From assembly GCA_009176605.1 (NCBI GenBank), contig SEYY01000183.1:1-64000 (forward strand): a DNA stretch of 64,000 bases. Reading direction: 5' to 3'. Every line of letters starts with the position of its first letter. The first letter of the stretch is position 1. The notes beneath the pieces were generated by a model, which did no database searches, was not told the origin of the DNA, and worked only from the letters and a program-made list of their open reading frames with translations. The DNA is from Armadillidium nasatum (lineage: Eukaryota; Arthropoda; Malacostraca; Isopoda; Armadillidiidae). A program made the translations under genes and the position numbers. Positions 13,990-26,607 of the stretch are shown in pieces.

Positions 13990-15140
13990 ATCAAAATGGT
14001 TTCTAAGGTGATATCAAAGAAGCTGCCAGATCTGTTCAGGTTGCCAGATTTTTTTCTTTTGTGTAATTACTCAAACTGTATAATATTATACTACATAATT
14101 GTATGTATGAGTCATATGAACCCTTGCATAAAGCACTCTTCTTACATATAAATATAAAAACTATCACAAATATATGATGGTGATATATTTGATATATGTT
14201 ATTTCAAATTTGAAAAATTATTTTTTTTAACATCAAAATTTCAAAAAAAATTTAAGTTTAGCAAAACATGACTTTAGAAATAATAATAGTAGTAGTGGCA
14301 ATAATAATAATATCAAGTTGAGAGGAGACATAAGGCTCTCAATTTGAACTTTTCAAACTTTCTATTGTCCTTAATGTAATATTTCTGGTTTTCTATTAAG
14401 TCATTCCACATTTATCTCACTTTCTTCTTTATCATTCTTTAATAGTAACTGTAGATGACCACTGTTAATCCTTTAAATCAATAAGTGAAGTCAAATTTAA
14501 CACAATTTTGATAAATGATAAGTTGGATTATTTACATGAGGATTTATCTATCTTTAAGTCTTGGAAAGTGTCATACATTCCTTTATAATTAAATTCCTTA
14601 TTTTATCTGATTAGAATTTACTAACAAAATTTAAAATATAACATTTAAACTAACTTGGATTCTATTTGGTAGTGTCAGCTGTTCCATTTTACTTTGTGAC
14701 ATTGTACCACTAATCGTTCTTTACTTTTTATAAGTGTTGTTGATATGATGATATCACCTATTATTAATCCATTCAATCTGAAAATTATTCTATGCAACCA
14801 AAAACAACTGATGATTGTAGTAACTGATCACAGATTAGTCATGTATTTCGAATCTAAACAGTAAAAAAAATGGCTCTTTTCAATGCCTCAAAAACTCAAT
14901 TCCTTTATCTGCCTTCAACAATTTTCCACACAACTATAACATCTTTACAAACACAAGGGAAACCTTCCTACATTCTCAATTACTTGGAATTTCAAATTTC
15001 TAGAAAGGATCATTTATCTCAGAAAAGTAAACTTTCAAGAGGTTAGGTATCTCTGGGGTTCATTTACACTTTCTTCTTCATCCACCACAGGTCCCATTCA
15101 TCTTTACATGGAGTATGCAAACATACAACTTACAAAAGTG
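13990..15140 (+). pseudogene. Jockey-type LINE remnants
   Basis: Short plus-strand pieces recall the jockey family seen elsewhere in the window. SKKLPDLFRLPDFF (about 14020) resembles SKKLGVLFRLREFF. A block with a VDDH-like word (about 14450) matches the VDGH region. MALFNASKTQFLYLP (about 14870) and a RKDHLSQKSKLSR-like block (about 15000) match the region after the YADD box. The pieces are not in the normal order throughout, so more than one old insertion or a rearrangement is likely. Confidence 0.55.
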
Positions 15141-15153
15141 GAGCATTAACCTT

Positions 15154-15156
<3 letters not shown>

Positions 15157-15230
<74 letters not shown>
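15157..15230. repeat. (TA)n microsatellite
   Basis: TA run of about 74 bases. The 225 bases between this and the next TA run show no assignable feature. Confidence 0.98.
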
Positions 15231-15233
<3 letters not shown>

Positions 15234-15454
15234 AAATTAAATATTAAAAGAAAAAATATTAAATTAGATATAAGTAGCTGGTCGATAAAGAATTGTGGTT
15301 TTGACATAGTCAGGGCAAATGAAGAATAGTTCTTTGCATGGTTAAGAACTGGGAACCCTTTTAACCAATTTTCTCTCTTCCCACGTACTGTTGCAGGAAT
15401 ATGAATAATTTCTGCAGTTGACACCACCCTGCATCATGTGGGATATGGTGTAGA

Positions 15455-15577
<123 letters not shown>

Positions 15578-15580
15578 TAC

Positions 15581-15654
15581 CTGATAATCTTGAGAAAAAT
15601 ATTTTCTGGGACCAATTCTTCCATTTTTATTTCAATTTCAGATTTGACATCCAT
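15581..15654 (-). CDS. Candidate first coding exon of a host zinc-finger-type gene
   Basis: On the minus strand an ATG in AAAAATGG context opens 24 codons, [20 protein letters not shown] then LKII, followed by AG and a splice donor GTAATA at 15580-15579. The VKSE and IKME words are psi-K-x-E sites; a short acidic first exon of this kind is common at the front of arthropod C2H2 genes (from memory). It lies upstream on the same strand of candidate exons at 13518-13710 and 13129-13296 and of the relic finger exon at 1796-2643. The phase (2) does not fit exon 13518-13710 without a stop, so the exon chain is unproven. Confidence 0.5.
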
Positions 15655-16329
15655 TTTTACTTTTATTTTAATTGAAATATCTTTAAATAATTAATATTCT
15701 GTGAAAAAATAGTAATAATATTAAAGACATTTTAAAATATATTTTGACATTTAATACTTTTTTCATTTAATATGAATGTCATTCTTATAGGTATTTATCC
15801 ATTCCTAAATGTCAATATAATTTTATTCTATATTTACATTAAATATAAAAATGAGAAAAAAATTCATGAAATAAATAGAGTAGTGATGTAACAGGATCCG
15901 CTTAAGCCACATGTCTCGCCTTTTCACAAAGCTCCAGTATAGATGGGATGAACAGTTTACTGGTCAAGACACTTGATTTAAGTAGTAATGATTCAATATT
16001 GTTCTGTAAAGGTGTGAATTTCATATTTTTAATTATTAATAGAATTAAATGTATTTTTCCTTTCACTAAACTTTAAACTTAATAATTGTAAATACTATTT
16101 TGGATTTGTGAATCATTTCTAAGATTGAAATCAGTTATAAGTGTACTTATTCTGATTCTTGGACTACTTTGATTTTTGTCTCATTCTAAGCATTGGTTTA
16201 TTCTAAAGTGTGGAACTGGGTCATGATTTTGGAGCAAATTCTGATCTTGGAATCAAATTTGATTAAAATCGTATTTTAAACTTAAGATTTATTGTGAGTC
16301 CTTGGAATTTCTTGAAGATTTCAAGGTTT
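15655..16329. other. AT-rich stretch, nothing recognised
   Basis: Would include the promoter and 5' UTR of the candidate gene starting at 15654 on the minus strand, but no specific promoter element stands out. Confidence 0.5.
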
Positions 16330-16870
16330 GAAAATAGGTGTTTGAAATATAAAGATAAATTCAATTGAATTTTCTATCACAAAAATAAATATATTCAATG
16401 AAAATATGAAAGTTAAATACTGAGGCCTGTCAGTTATACCATAACATAGCAGCCTTACATTAGTTCTTGAGAACTGTTTGTTGTGGTCAACTTATTTCCA
16501 AAGTAAAAGTTTTTTTTTTAATACTGCAGGTTATTCAACATTTATTATAGGTAAATTTCACTGAATTTTGAATTTCTTAAATAATAATATCCAGGGGATT
16601 ATAAGAGTTACCTATCAAGGCATCTCTTTAGACCATGTTATAGTTGTATTATTTGCTGAATTCAAAAACTTTTTACTAATAGGTGTTCAATATTAAACAG
16701 TAAATTTTATTGTTTTGTATTTCTTAAAAATAATATTCAGAGGACAATGAGAACTAAGTATTGAAGACTGTCATTTACACCACATTTTATTAGTCTTAGA
16801 CCACTAATAATTATGTAAAGGTGTTGACTTTCTTGCCAAAGACCAAGTTTTGGAATAACAGCTATTATCA
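16330..16870. repeat. Degenerate tandem repeat, unit about 165 bases
   Basis: Similar series recur at about 16420, 16600 and 16757: a TACTGAGGCCTGTCAGTTATA-like word, then GTTCAACATT/GTTCAATATT, then TTTCTTAAATAATAATATCCAG versus TTTCTTAAAAATAATATTCAG. The units are strongly diverged. Confidence 0.5.
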
Positions 16871-16899
16871 TACATGGATATCACCCTTACCAGAAAACA

Positions 16900-18280
16900 A
16901 ATAAACCATAAAACCATTATTTTTTTAATTGGTTTAAACCAAACAACCCTGCTTACTTCATTACCAGATTCTATTACAATAGGTAAATTTGATGATGGAA
17001 GAATTGAATTACCTAAAAAAGAAGTAATATTACACCCTAAACTAGATTTATTATTACCTTGATCACTTTCTTTTAATTTATTTTCATTATACTTATTTTT
17101 ACCTTCTGGTGATGGTTTTACACAAAGAAAATATAAATGACTCCTTTTACCACAACCTTTGCAAGATTCAAAAGATACCTTACAATTATTTTCATGATGA
17201 TTTTTACCAGTATACTATTTTACAGAAATTTTGTTCTTTTATTCATTCCCATTTTTCTTTGTTTGTGGCATACTGAGAAACACCTAGAAATAGTATGACC
17301 CTTTTTGGAAACATAGTTTACATACCATATTAGTAGTAGCTATCTTTGGTTTAACCCCTTCATAAATACCTTACCTGAACCACTCTCTGACTGACATTTT
17401 AAATTTTTATTTAGAGATTCATTTTTAAGTGAAAATGCAGTAAAATTCAAAGGCTTTGATGTAGTGCCTTCTTGGTCACTTAAGGTTTTTGTAGCCTTAG
17501 TGACTAGACCAACTGCATTTCTAAAATCATCAAAGGATTGGTACAATTTATACCCACATGTTCTCAAGTATTCTCTTAATTCAATATTTAAAATATTATA
17601 ATAAACATAAACTGAACATCCTCAATGGTTACTTTATTATTTTATAATAAATTAACATTACCATTCATATTTGACTGAAAATCATTTAAACTATAAATAT
17701 TCTTAACAGCTTTTCTATAAGTTAACAGCTTTTTTATTAATGAAAATTAAATTTCACCTGGTGAAGAGTACAAACTTTCTAATTGTTCCCAAGCTTCATT
17801 ATATGTTGTATCAGATTCCTGTATACAATTTATTTGGATAGCTGGATTACCCTTTAAATGCTATTTTAAATAAGCAAACATTTCCTCATTAGATAATCCT
17901 AAGTTATCATAAATATTAGTAGGATACTTTAATATTTTTAAATTGAGAAAGAAGCATCACCTTGAAATAGTGAAATTTTTATGTTAGGTTTACAATTAGT
18001 ATTTGAAGAGGAAGTACTTTGAATAATGCTTACATTAAATAACTGAATATATTTATTCAGGGTAGTATAATAATATTCATTATTAGACTCTATAATCTCA
18101 AGGCAGTCATTTGTGAATTTTTTACAAGCAACAAATTTATGTTATATTTTCATTAAGAGTTTCTAATTCACCTGTCAACTTTATTAAGGTTAGACAATTT
18201 TTCACTTTATTCTCACTGGAAAAGAATCTATTACAGGAGCTAATTTATTTATTTTGTGCTTTAGTAACAGTTGACATTTT
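16900..18280 (-). mobile_element. Fossil gag region of a BEL/Pao-like LTR element
   Basis: Minus-strand sequence shows two CCHC zinc knuckles, CKLCFQKGHTISRC and CKGCGKRSHLYFLC, the second of the form typical for BEL/Pao gag. Before them come a start-like MSTVTKAQNKINKLAPVIDS at about 18277 and an SLFQGDASF-like block. It is an old copy, broken many times. I found no LTRs and no pol next to it. Confidence 0.6.
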
Positions 18281-18739
18281 ACCACCTTACTTTCTTATTA
18301 AGTTTATTATACTTTTTAACTCTTCAAAAGGGCCTGAGGATTCAGCACACTCCTCTACATCAGAGCTATTAATATCTAAGGGCTCTATTTTAGCACTTGA
18401 GAATAAATACTAAATCATATTCAGCAATATATAAACTGTGACCTTCAGTCTAAAATTCCTTAATTCTAAAAACCAGTAATTGTTTGTCTGAGTAGCCTCT
18501 TAAACTGATTTTAACCATTTTTACACAGAACACAGAAAATATAATAAAAATAAAACCAAAACTATTACCCGGAGAGACCTATAACATCATTTATTTAATT
18601 AGCAAATATCAATACTTTTCACCAATAATATATATATGTCTTCAACATGAATAAGACTCTGACCATGACTTTCATATATAACAAAATATATACAAAGCCA
18701 TGGTTATAAAAACTGATGAATTCTAACTGCCAGCAAATA
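18281..18739. other. AT-rich stretch, nothing recognised
   Basis: No gene seen. It could hold the leader of the gag fossil to its left. Confidence 0.4.
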
Positions 18740-18922
18740 GGTTAGTATTTGCTAAGTTTGGTCAACTTGCTGGCGATTCGGTATACTTTTACCCTTGTCC
18801 AGGTAAAGTAAAACTAGTTTATTATATCTAACAATAATGTTAGACTTAACCTAACCTGAACTTACAGGGTAAAAGATTGCATAATGGTTAGCAAGCTGAC
18901 CTAACCTAGCAAATGCTGAGCC
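18740..18922. mobile_element. Fold-back element (MITE-like)
   Basis: The left arm 18740-18794 (GGTTAGTATTTGCTAAG...TTTTACCC) and right arm 18867-18922 (GGGTAAAAG...GCAAATGCTGAGCC) are imperfect inverted repeats of about 55 bases around a 72-base centre. No coding sequence. A small non-autonomous DNA transposon is the likely source. Confidence 0.65.
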
Positions 18923-19628
<706 letters not shown>

Positions 19629-19717
19629 GGTATATATTAAATTTATTACAGCCACCCACAGATAGGGGGGTATGAGGGGTGGAGCCTCAGTAGATAAATG
19701 TCTGTGCCATATGTTTG

Positions 19718-21134
<1,417 letters not shown>

Positions 21135-21310
21135 GCGCCACAAAGATGTTATTTGCTCTCTTGTCGCTAATTTGGAGTCTCACAAATTCTCCACTTTATG
21201 ACTTAAAGCTCTCTTCCAATTCTACTACTAAATTTATTTGTTCTGTCTATTTATCTCTTAATTCTACTAACTATAAAAAATTCTGAGACTATTTAAACTC
21301 CAAAATTATA
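21135..21310 (+). pseudogene. Jockey LINE fragment, endonuclease part
   Basis: Plus-strand reading gives [16 protein letters not shown] and DYLNSKI, the same block as YLYPNSDYPKFFDYLNSKI in the LINE relic at 5650-7610. Short and broken. Confidence 0.6.
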
Positions 21311-21528
21311 TTATATTATATTAACTATTATACAGTTGAAGTAAGTTTCTGAGAGAATCTTCATTCAAATGACTCAAAAATTCATTAGGTATATAATCGA
21401 GTCCCATTGATTTATTATGTTTTAATGAGTGTATCGCTACATTTAGCTCATAAAGATTTAACAAATTCTAAATGTCATAAAACTCACTTATTTTTCTAAA
21501 AGAGATGTTTTAGTATTATAATAGTTGC

Positions 21529-23083
21529 TGAAAGGGAGAGTGTAATTAAGAATTAAATTTATATTTATATAAATTTCAACTTCTACTCAGAGTATTATTT
21601 TTTTATTATTTCTAAAGAATTTTATAATTTTGTAAACATTTTTTATTAAAATACTTTTTCTTTTGCAGTATAAGAGATAGTTCTTACATTTTTTTGAGAG
21701 TTATTCAATTCTTATTTTCGACTTAAATATAAAAATTTGAATAATATATAGAGAGTATAGATTTTTGTAAAACAAGATTCTTTAAGTGCAGCTGTGATTT
21801 GGGAAATCCAAATTCGAGCTAATTATTTTTGATCTCAATCTCAAATTAAATCCTTGAACCCATACAGGTAACCGGGCCGTTAATTTGTCCTATGTTAAAC
21901 GTTTGGAAAATAAAATATAATAATAATGAAAATTAAATTGATAAATAAATTGATATATGATGCACACATGTATATGTGTATACACATATACATGAGTGTA
22001 CTCATTGTTTGTAATTTTGTTAGGTTTTAGTTTGAAGGATTGCATAAAGGAAGGCAATTTTGATTGAAAAAGAGATAACAAGTCCTATATACAACAGGTT
22101 TGTTAAAAATTGCGAATCATATAAATAATAAAAATGTTTAATTAAATTTTGTAAATACGTACTCACATATATATATGTATACATATATATATGTGGGTGG
22201 GTATATAGTTTATATTTTACTAGGACTTCTATTCTCGGATTTGATTTTAACCTTGGAATTAAACCGGACTTCTATTGTTGGAATTGATCTCTGATGGTGT
22301 CGGGTGTTTGATCCTGGTTGTCACAAGAGCGAAATTTCAATAAATAAATAAGATCTCAATCGATCTCTTTCTCAAGATAAATCTTGAGATACTTAGATAA
22401 GTTTTCACAAATTTTACTTACATCTCGTACGTTCTTATTTCCTATCGTAATTCCTTTCTTGATCTTTCCTATTACTAACAATTAATAATTTCCGCCGCTC
22501 TTCTCTAACATCGACTCGATCGCCCTGGGACCGGTAAAATCACAAAGTAATAATCAGAACTTAATTGGTTATATATACATATATATATATAATTTGAAAT
22601 TGAAAATTGTCTTTGTAAAAGTTATTTTTTTTTGAATTTGAAGTGCTCATTTGGAGATCTAAAACAGTTGTCACAGTTACTTACAAATAAAGGTTAGTTT
22701 AAGTTGAGAAGCTTCTTTTCCCTGTGTCTGAAGCCCTTATTGATTGACTTTGAGACTTTAGGAAATAGACCACTTACTAGTTACTGACGAACCGACCGAG
22801 TGACGAAAACTTTAGTTACTTGGAAGACATAACATTTCTCAAACATTACTATCTACGTGTTCCGAAGGGAGGGTCCAGTGACCGAACACCTGATAATTAA
22901 GAAACGTCTGGCCACGGTTAGAGTTTAAAAACCTCAAAATACACGGTGAGTTAGATGTATATTGTCTTTTGTTTTATGTGAGGGAATAAGGGCCTTAAAA
23001 ATTGTGATACCTGTTGGGCTGCCGACAACACAACATAATACACTTCAGAAAGTTGGGTTGGAAGCCTTTTGCTCCCCCTTACA
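21529..23083 (+). repeat. 5' LTR of Ty3/Gypsy-type element
   Basis: Begins TGAAAGGGAGAGTG and ends CCCCCTTACA, so it has TG...CA ends. It repeats almost exactly at 33068-34614; by eye there are about five or six substitutions and a few small indels over 1.55 kb, which points to a recent insertion. AATAAA words lie near 22340. No target-site duplication is visible at the outer edges. Confidence 0.95.
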
Positions 23084-23103
23084 TAGAATAAACAAAGAAA
23101 AAT

Positions 23104-23121
23104 TGGCGCCCGAACAGGGAC
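23104..23121 (+). promoter_or_regulatory. Primer binding site (tRNA-Lys type)
   Basis: TGGCGCCCGAACAGGGAC, the complement of the 3' end of a tRNA-Lys, about 20 bases after the 5' LTR. It would prime minus-strand DNA synthesis. Confidence 0.9.
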
Positions 23122-23636
23122 CCTCTTTTGGATCGTTGTGGGTATCATAGATTGGGAGACCAAATAAGACTCAAAACCAAGACAACTACTGTGACAAAAG
23201 TATTTAGAAATACTTTCTGTAGCTTCTCTTAGATAAGTAGTTTGGTTTATTAACCATTTTGATACAATATATCAATCAAACTTGTATAATCCCATTTTCT
23301 TACAGTGGGTAAAACTGAAGTATAGCTCTCCGAAGACGTTGGTGTGTGTGGTCACATTATCTGAGTAAGGGTATAGTGATTACATATAACCATTCTTTTT
23401 CAGATCGTGAGCAAGACAGAGCTATATACACCCAGGTATAGATAATGAATCGATATTTATACGATTGATTATCTTTCATTGTACTTTTCATGAGATTGAA
23501 TCTGTATTTATACTTATTCAATATCTCCTATTGCAATATAATTATTCCTGGAAGTTATTAAAAACCAAAAACCAAAATATAGTAAAGTAGTGTATCTTGC
23601 AAGAATTATAGTAAAAGCCAATAAGCAAATAAGTAT

Positions 23637-25680
23637 ATGTCTGAACCTCGACTCAGCATGGATTTAGATACTTTCTTGGATAATGCTGAAAAACAGCAAG
23701 AGCCTGCTAATTTATTGGAGTTAAACGTTCCTATCACAGATGTTGGTGAAAATATGATTCCTGCAGATAGTGTGCGCAGCATTGTGGGAAACTTGAACGC
23801 ACAAATGAGTACATTACAACAACGATTGGAAGAAGCCCGTCAGATAGCTGAAGAGAGTTCAGCAAGAAATGTAAATCTTAGAACAGAGGTCAAGAGGGAT
23901 GATGAAGCAACAACCACTGCAAACGGTGAACGGGAAATCAAAACCACTCTTGAACAACCTTCTTTTACCTTGCCCTTCGAAATTGGCAATGGTCAGGAGG
24001 ATGAATTACTTGACATTCGAGATACTTCTAGGTTTACGCATGCATCTGTGACTACTCCTACATGTCGGCCTATGTATACACAGGCACCCACCACAACAAC
24101 TGTGTTTACAACAACTCCTCCTCCGACTATTAATTTGCTTCCCTTACCGACTCAACAGACTATAAACCCTTTGACGCAAAGTCAATTTACAATAACTCCA
24201 CCTCCGACTATAAATTTTCCTCCCTTACCGACTCAACAGAATACAACCCCTTTGACGCAAAGTCAATTTGATATCTTACAACAACAAATGTCCGTGTTGA
24301 CACAGACCGTTTCGTTGTTGACTATTCTCATTGATCGGTCGCACAAACCCAGAATTATGGAACCAAAACCATATAGTTTTGAAAGTGAACAAGATTTAAA
24401 CAAATTCTTTACCTATTTTGAGGAATATTGTTCAAGTAAATACCAGAATCGTCCCGATCAATGGATTCGATTATTAGAAAAATATTTATCTGGTAAATTT
24501 TTGCGCCTTTATAATGTTATCACTAAAACGACTACTCAATATTCTCTCGTCAAGGAACAACTCATAAAATGGTACAATCATGAGGAGAAGAGGAAGAACG
24601 AAAATCGACTTCGTGCCTATCCATTCAGCTCGACGAAACAAGGGGGAGGACATCAATATGTTTGCACTAAGACTGGAGCAGCTAGCTTGTTTAGCATTCC
24701 CCGGCGTTAACATGCGAGAACACGAGTCTTTACGAACCGCTTTCATCCTCAGTTTACCAGTGGCTGTGCAAAGTAAACTCAGAGAATTTATCATTCAAAA
24801 TGAGATGGGGATACAGAAAAAAGTTCCTTGGGAAAAACTGGTTCTCTTAGCAGATTCTTATGACAGAGAAAGGAGCCAATATGGATCACAAACTCCAGAT
24901 ATATATTCGTACTCAGAACCGAATTATGAGAATGAGAGAGAATTACCACCAAAACAGAAAGATATCGAAGTTATACAAATTGACAACAGCACCCCACAAG
25001 TTACCTGGAGTGAAATGTTGAAAAGAGCTCCCCAAAACACAAGACGAGAAGATAGTCCTCAACGGGAAAAATCTAAGAACAGACAGCAGTCACTTCGGAA
25101 ATCTAACCAACCACCGCGAATGACTTCTCCTAAGAAGTCAGAGATAAATAATGACCTTTATTGCACATATTGTGGAAAAAGGGGTCACATTGTTGATGAG
25201 TGCTATAAGAATTTGGGTATTTGCAGTTATTGCAAATTAAAAGGGCACATTCGTAATGAATGTTTTTACATTAAAAATAACAATTCCTTAAGGCCTAGAA
25301 AGTTTATTCCTGAGTGTCCCTTTTGTGAAGGTTCCCATCTTGGGATTAACTGTACTTCTAAGGGGAATAAGTATAATAGGAGGGTTCCTTATCAAAATAG
25401 TGGGCAAGATAGTGGGAATACTAGTACTAGTCAGAATCCTAATAGATCTGATACTAATCAATCTTTAGAACCAAGCCCTTTGTCTCAACGAAATCCAGAA
25501 AATAGAACCAATAGAACCAGAACTTTTGAAAATTCGTCCCAAAATGGTCAAGCGACTTGGAATAATCAGGGAGCGAAACCTAAAACTAATTATATAGAAC
25601 AGTGTCGTATGTGCGGATACTCACATTACGAAGGGGATTGCACGGATAATTCGGGAAACTACTCTGCTCCACAGCAATGA
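23637..25680 (+). CDS. gag: gag region of the LTR element
   Basis: The gag part spans two overlapping reading frames. Its N-terminal half has a coiled-coil-like helix (about residues 50-85) and a proline/threonine-rich stretch with a repeated PPPTIN..LPTQQ unit. A capsid-like helical region follows (KFFTYFEEYCSSKYQ). Its C-terminal part carries four zinc knuckles: CTYCGKRGHIVDEC, CSYCKLKGHIRNEC, and the shorter CPFCEGSHLGINC and CRMCGYSHYEGDC. Gag packages element RNA into particles. Four knuckles is more than the usual one or two for Gypsy elements. Its last base pairs overlap the start of the protease region. Confidence 0.88.
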
Positions 25681-26420
25681 GCCAGGCTGTGGAAGATTCA
25701 AATGATAGGGATAATTCCTTGGCTCAGGTAAATAAAAAACTTAATACTTATATTGAAAGCTTACCAAAGGAGACTTTGGATCCTTCATATCTAGATCCGA
25801 ATGTATATTTATGTCAAGCAGATATAGATCCTCTTATAGTCAATATCTCTTTTGACACTGATCAGACTTGTTTTTTTGATTGTATGATAGATACGGGTGC
25901 AGGTGTGAGTTTACTGAACGAAGGAGTATTGTCCCAATTGAAAAATGTAAAGCTAAGACCCTCCACAGAGGTAAAAGCCATTAGGGGGTTTGGTAATCAA
26001 AAGAAAATTATGATCACATCTTTTTTGGAACTACCCTTAAGATTCGATAGTGGTTTTACCACTAAAGCAATTCAGTTATTCATTGTTCCTGTAGAATACA
26101 TGAATCATAATGTAATCCTGGGAGCTGTTGCCCTGAAGGAAAATAATTTATTACCTGATTTAACTCGACGAGAGTTAATTCATAGGCGTAAAAATAAATT
26201 ACAGACAATAGCTAAAGACATAAGCTTCAAGATACCATTTTATAATTGCATTGTTCCGGACTTTACGGTACTCCCAGCTTACCAATGCAAAATGGTCCCT
26301 ATTGAAGTTCCTAATGTACCTAACATTTATGGTAACCCAATTGTAGAATTCCAAGGGGTAGAACATCCTCAGGTAACTATATTGTCAGGGATTTTAGATC
26401 TTAGGTTAGGGAAATTTTGA
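25677..26420 (+). CDS. pol: Protease region of the LTR element
   Basis: Contains the retropepsin signature CMIDTGAGVSLL (DTG active-site triad) at about residues 69-80, followed by the flap region and VILGAVAL, equivalent to the ILG motif of aspartic proteases. It starts in the ATGA overlap with gag, a common arrangement in this class. The enzyme cleaves the element's polyproteins. Confidence 0.85.
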   Translation: MSQAVEDSNDRDNSLAQVNKKLNTYIESLPKETLDPSYLDPNVYLCQADIDPLIVNISFDTDQTCFFDCMIDTGAGVSLLNEGVLSQLKNVKLRPSTEVKAIRGFGNQKKIMITSFLELPLRFDSGFTTKAIQLFIVPVEYMNHNVILGAVALKENNLLPDLTRRELIHRRKNKLQTIAKDISFKIPFYNCIVPDFTVLPAYQCKMVPIEVPNVPNIYGNPIVEFQGVEHPQVTILSGILDLRLGKF

Positions 26421-26607
26421 AATAGCAGTTCTAAATACTTCTGATAAAGAACAATATTTTCGAAAAGACACTGTAATTGGGAAATTAAATTCAGCAGATG
26501 AAAGTAATATAATTTCCGTAAACTGTGGGTCAGCACAGTTAAATACAGTCGACTCAGTAGAATACTGGACTGTCGAAAGAATTCGTACGGCGTTTGAATT
26601 CAAGGTA

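Noticed and set aside
16874-17062. A small plus-strand gene (62 codons)
   Set aside because: It lies opposite the BEL/Pao-like gag fossil and shows no splice sites or similarity of its own.
23104-23121. A tRNA gene fragment
   Set aside because: Only 18 bases complementary to a tRNA-Lys 3' end directly after an LTR, which is a primer binding site.
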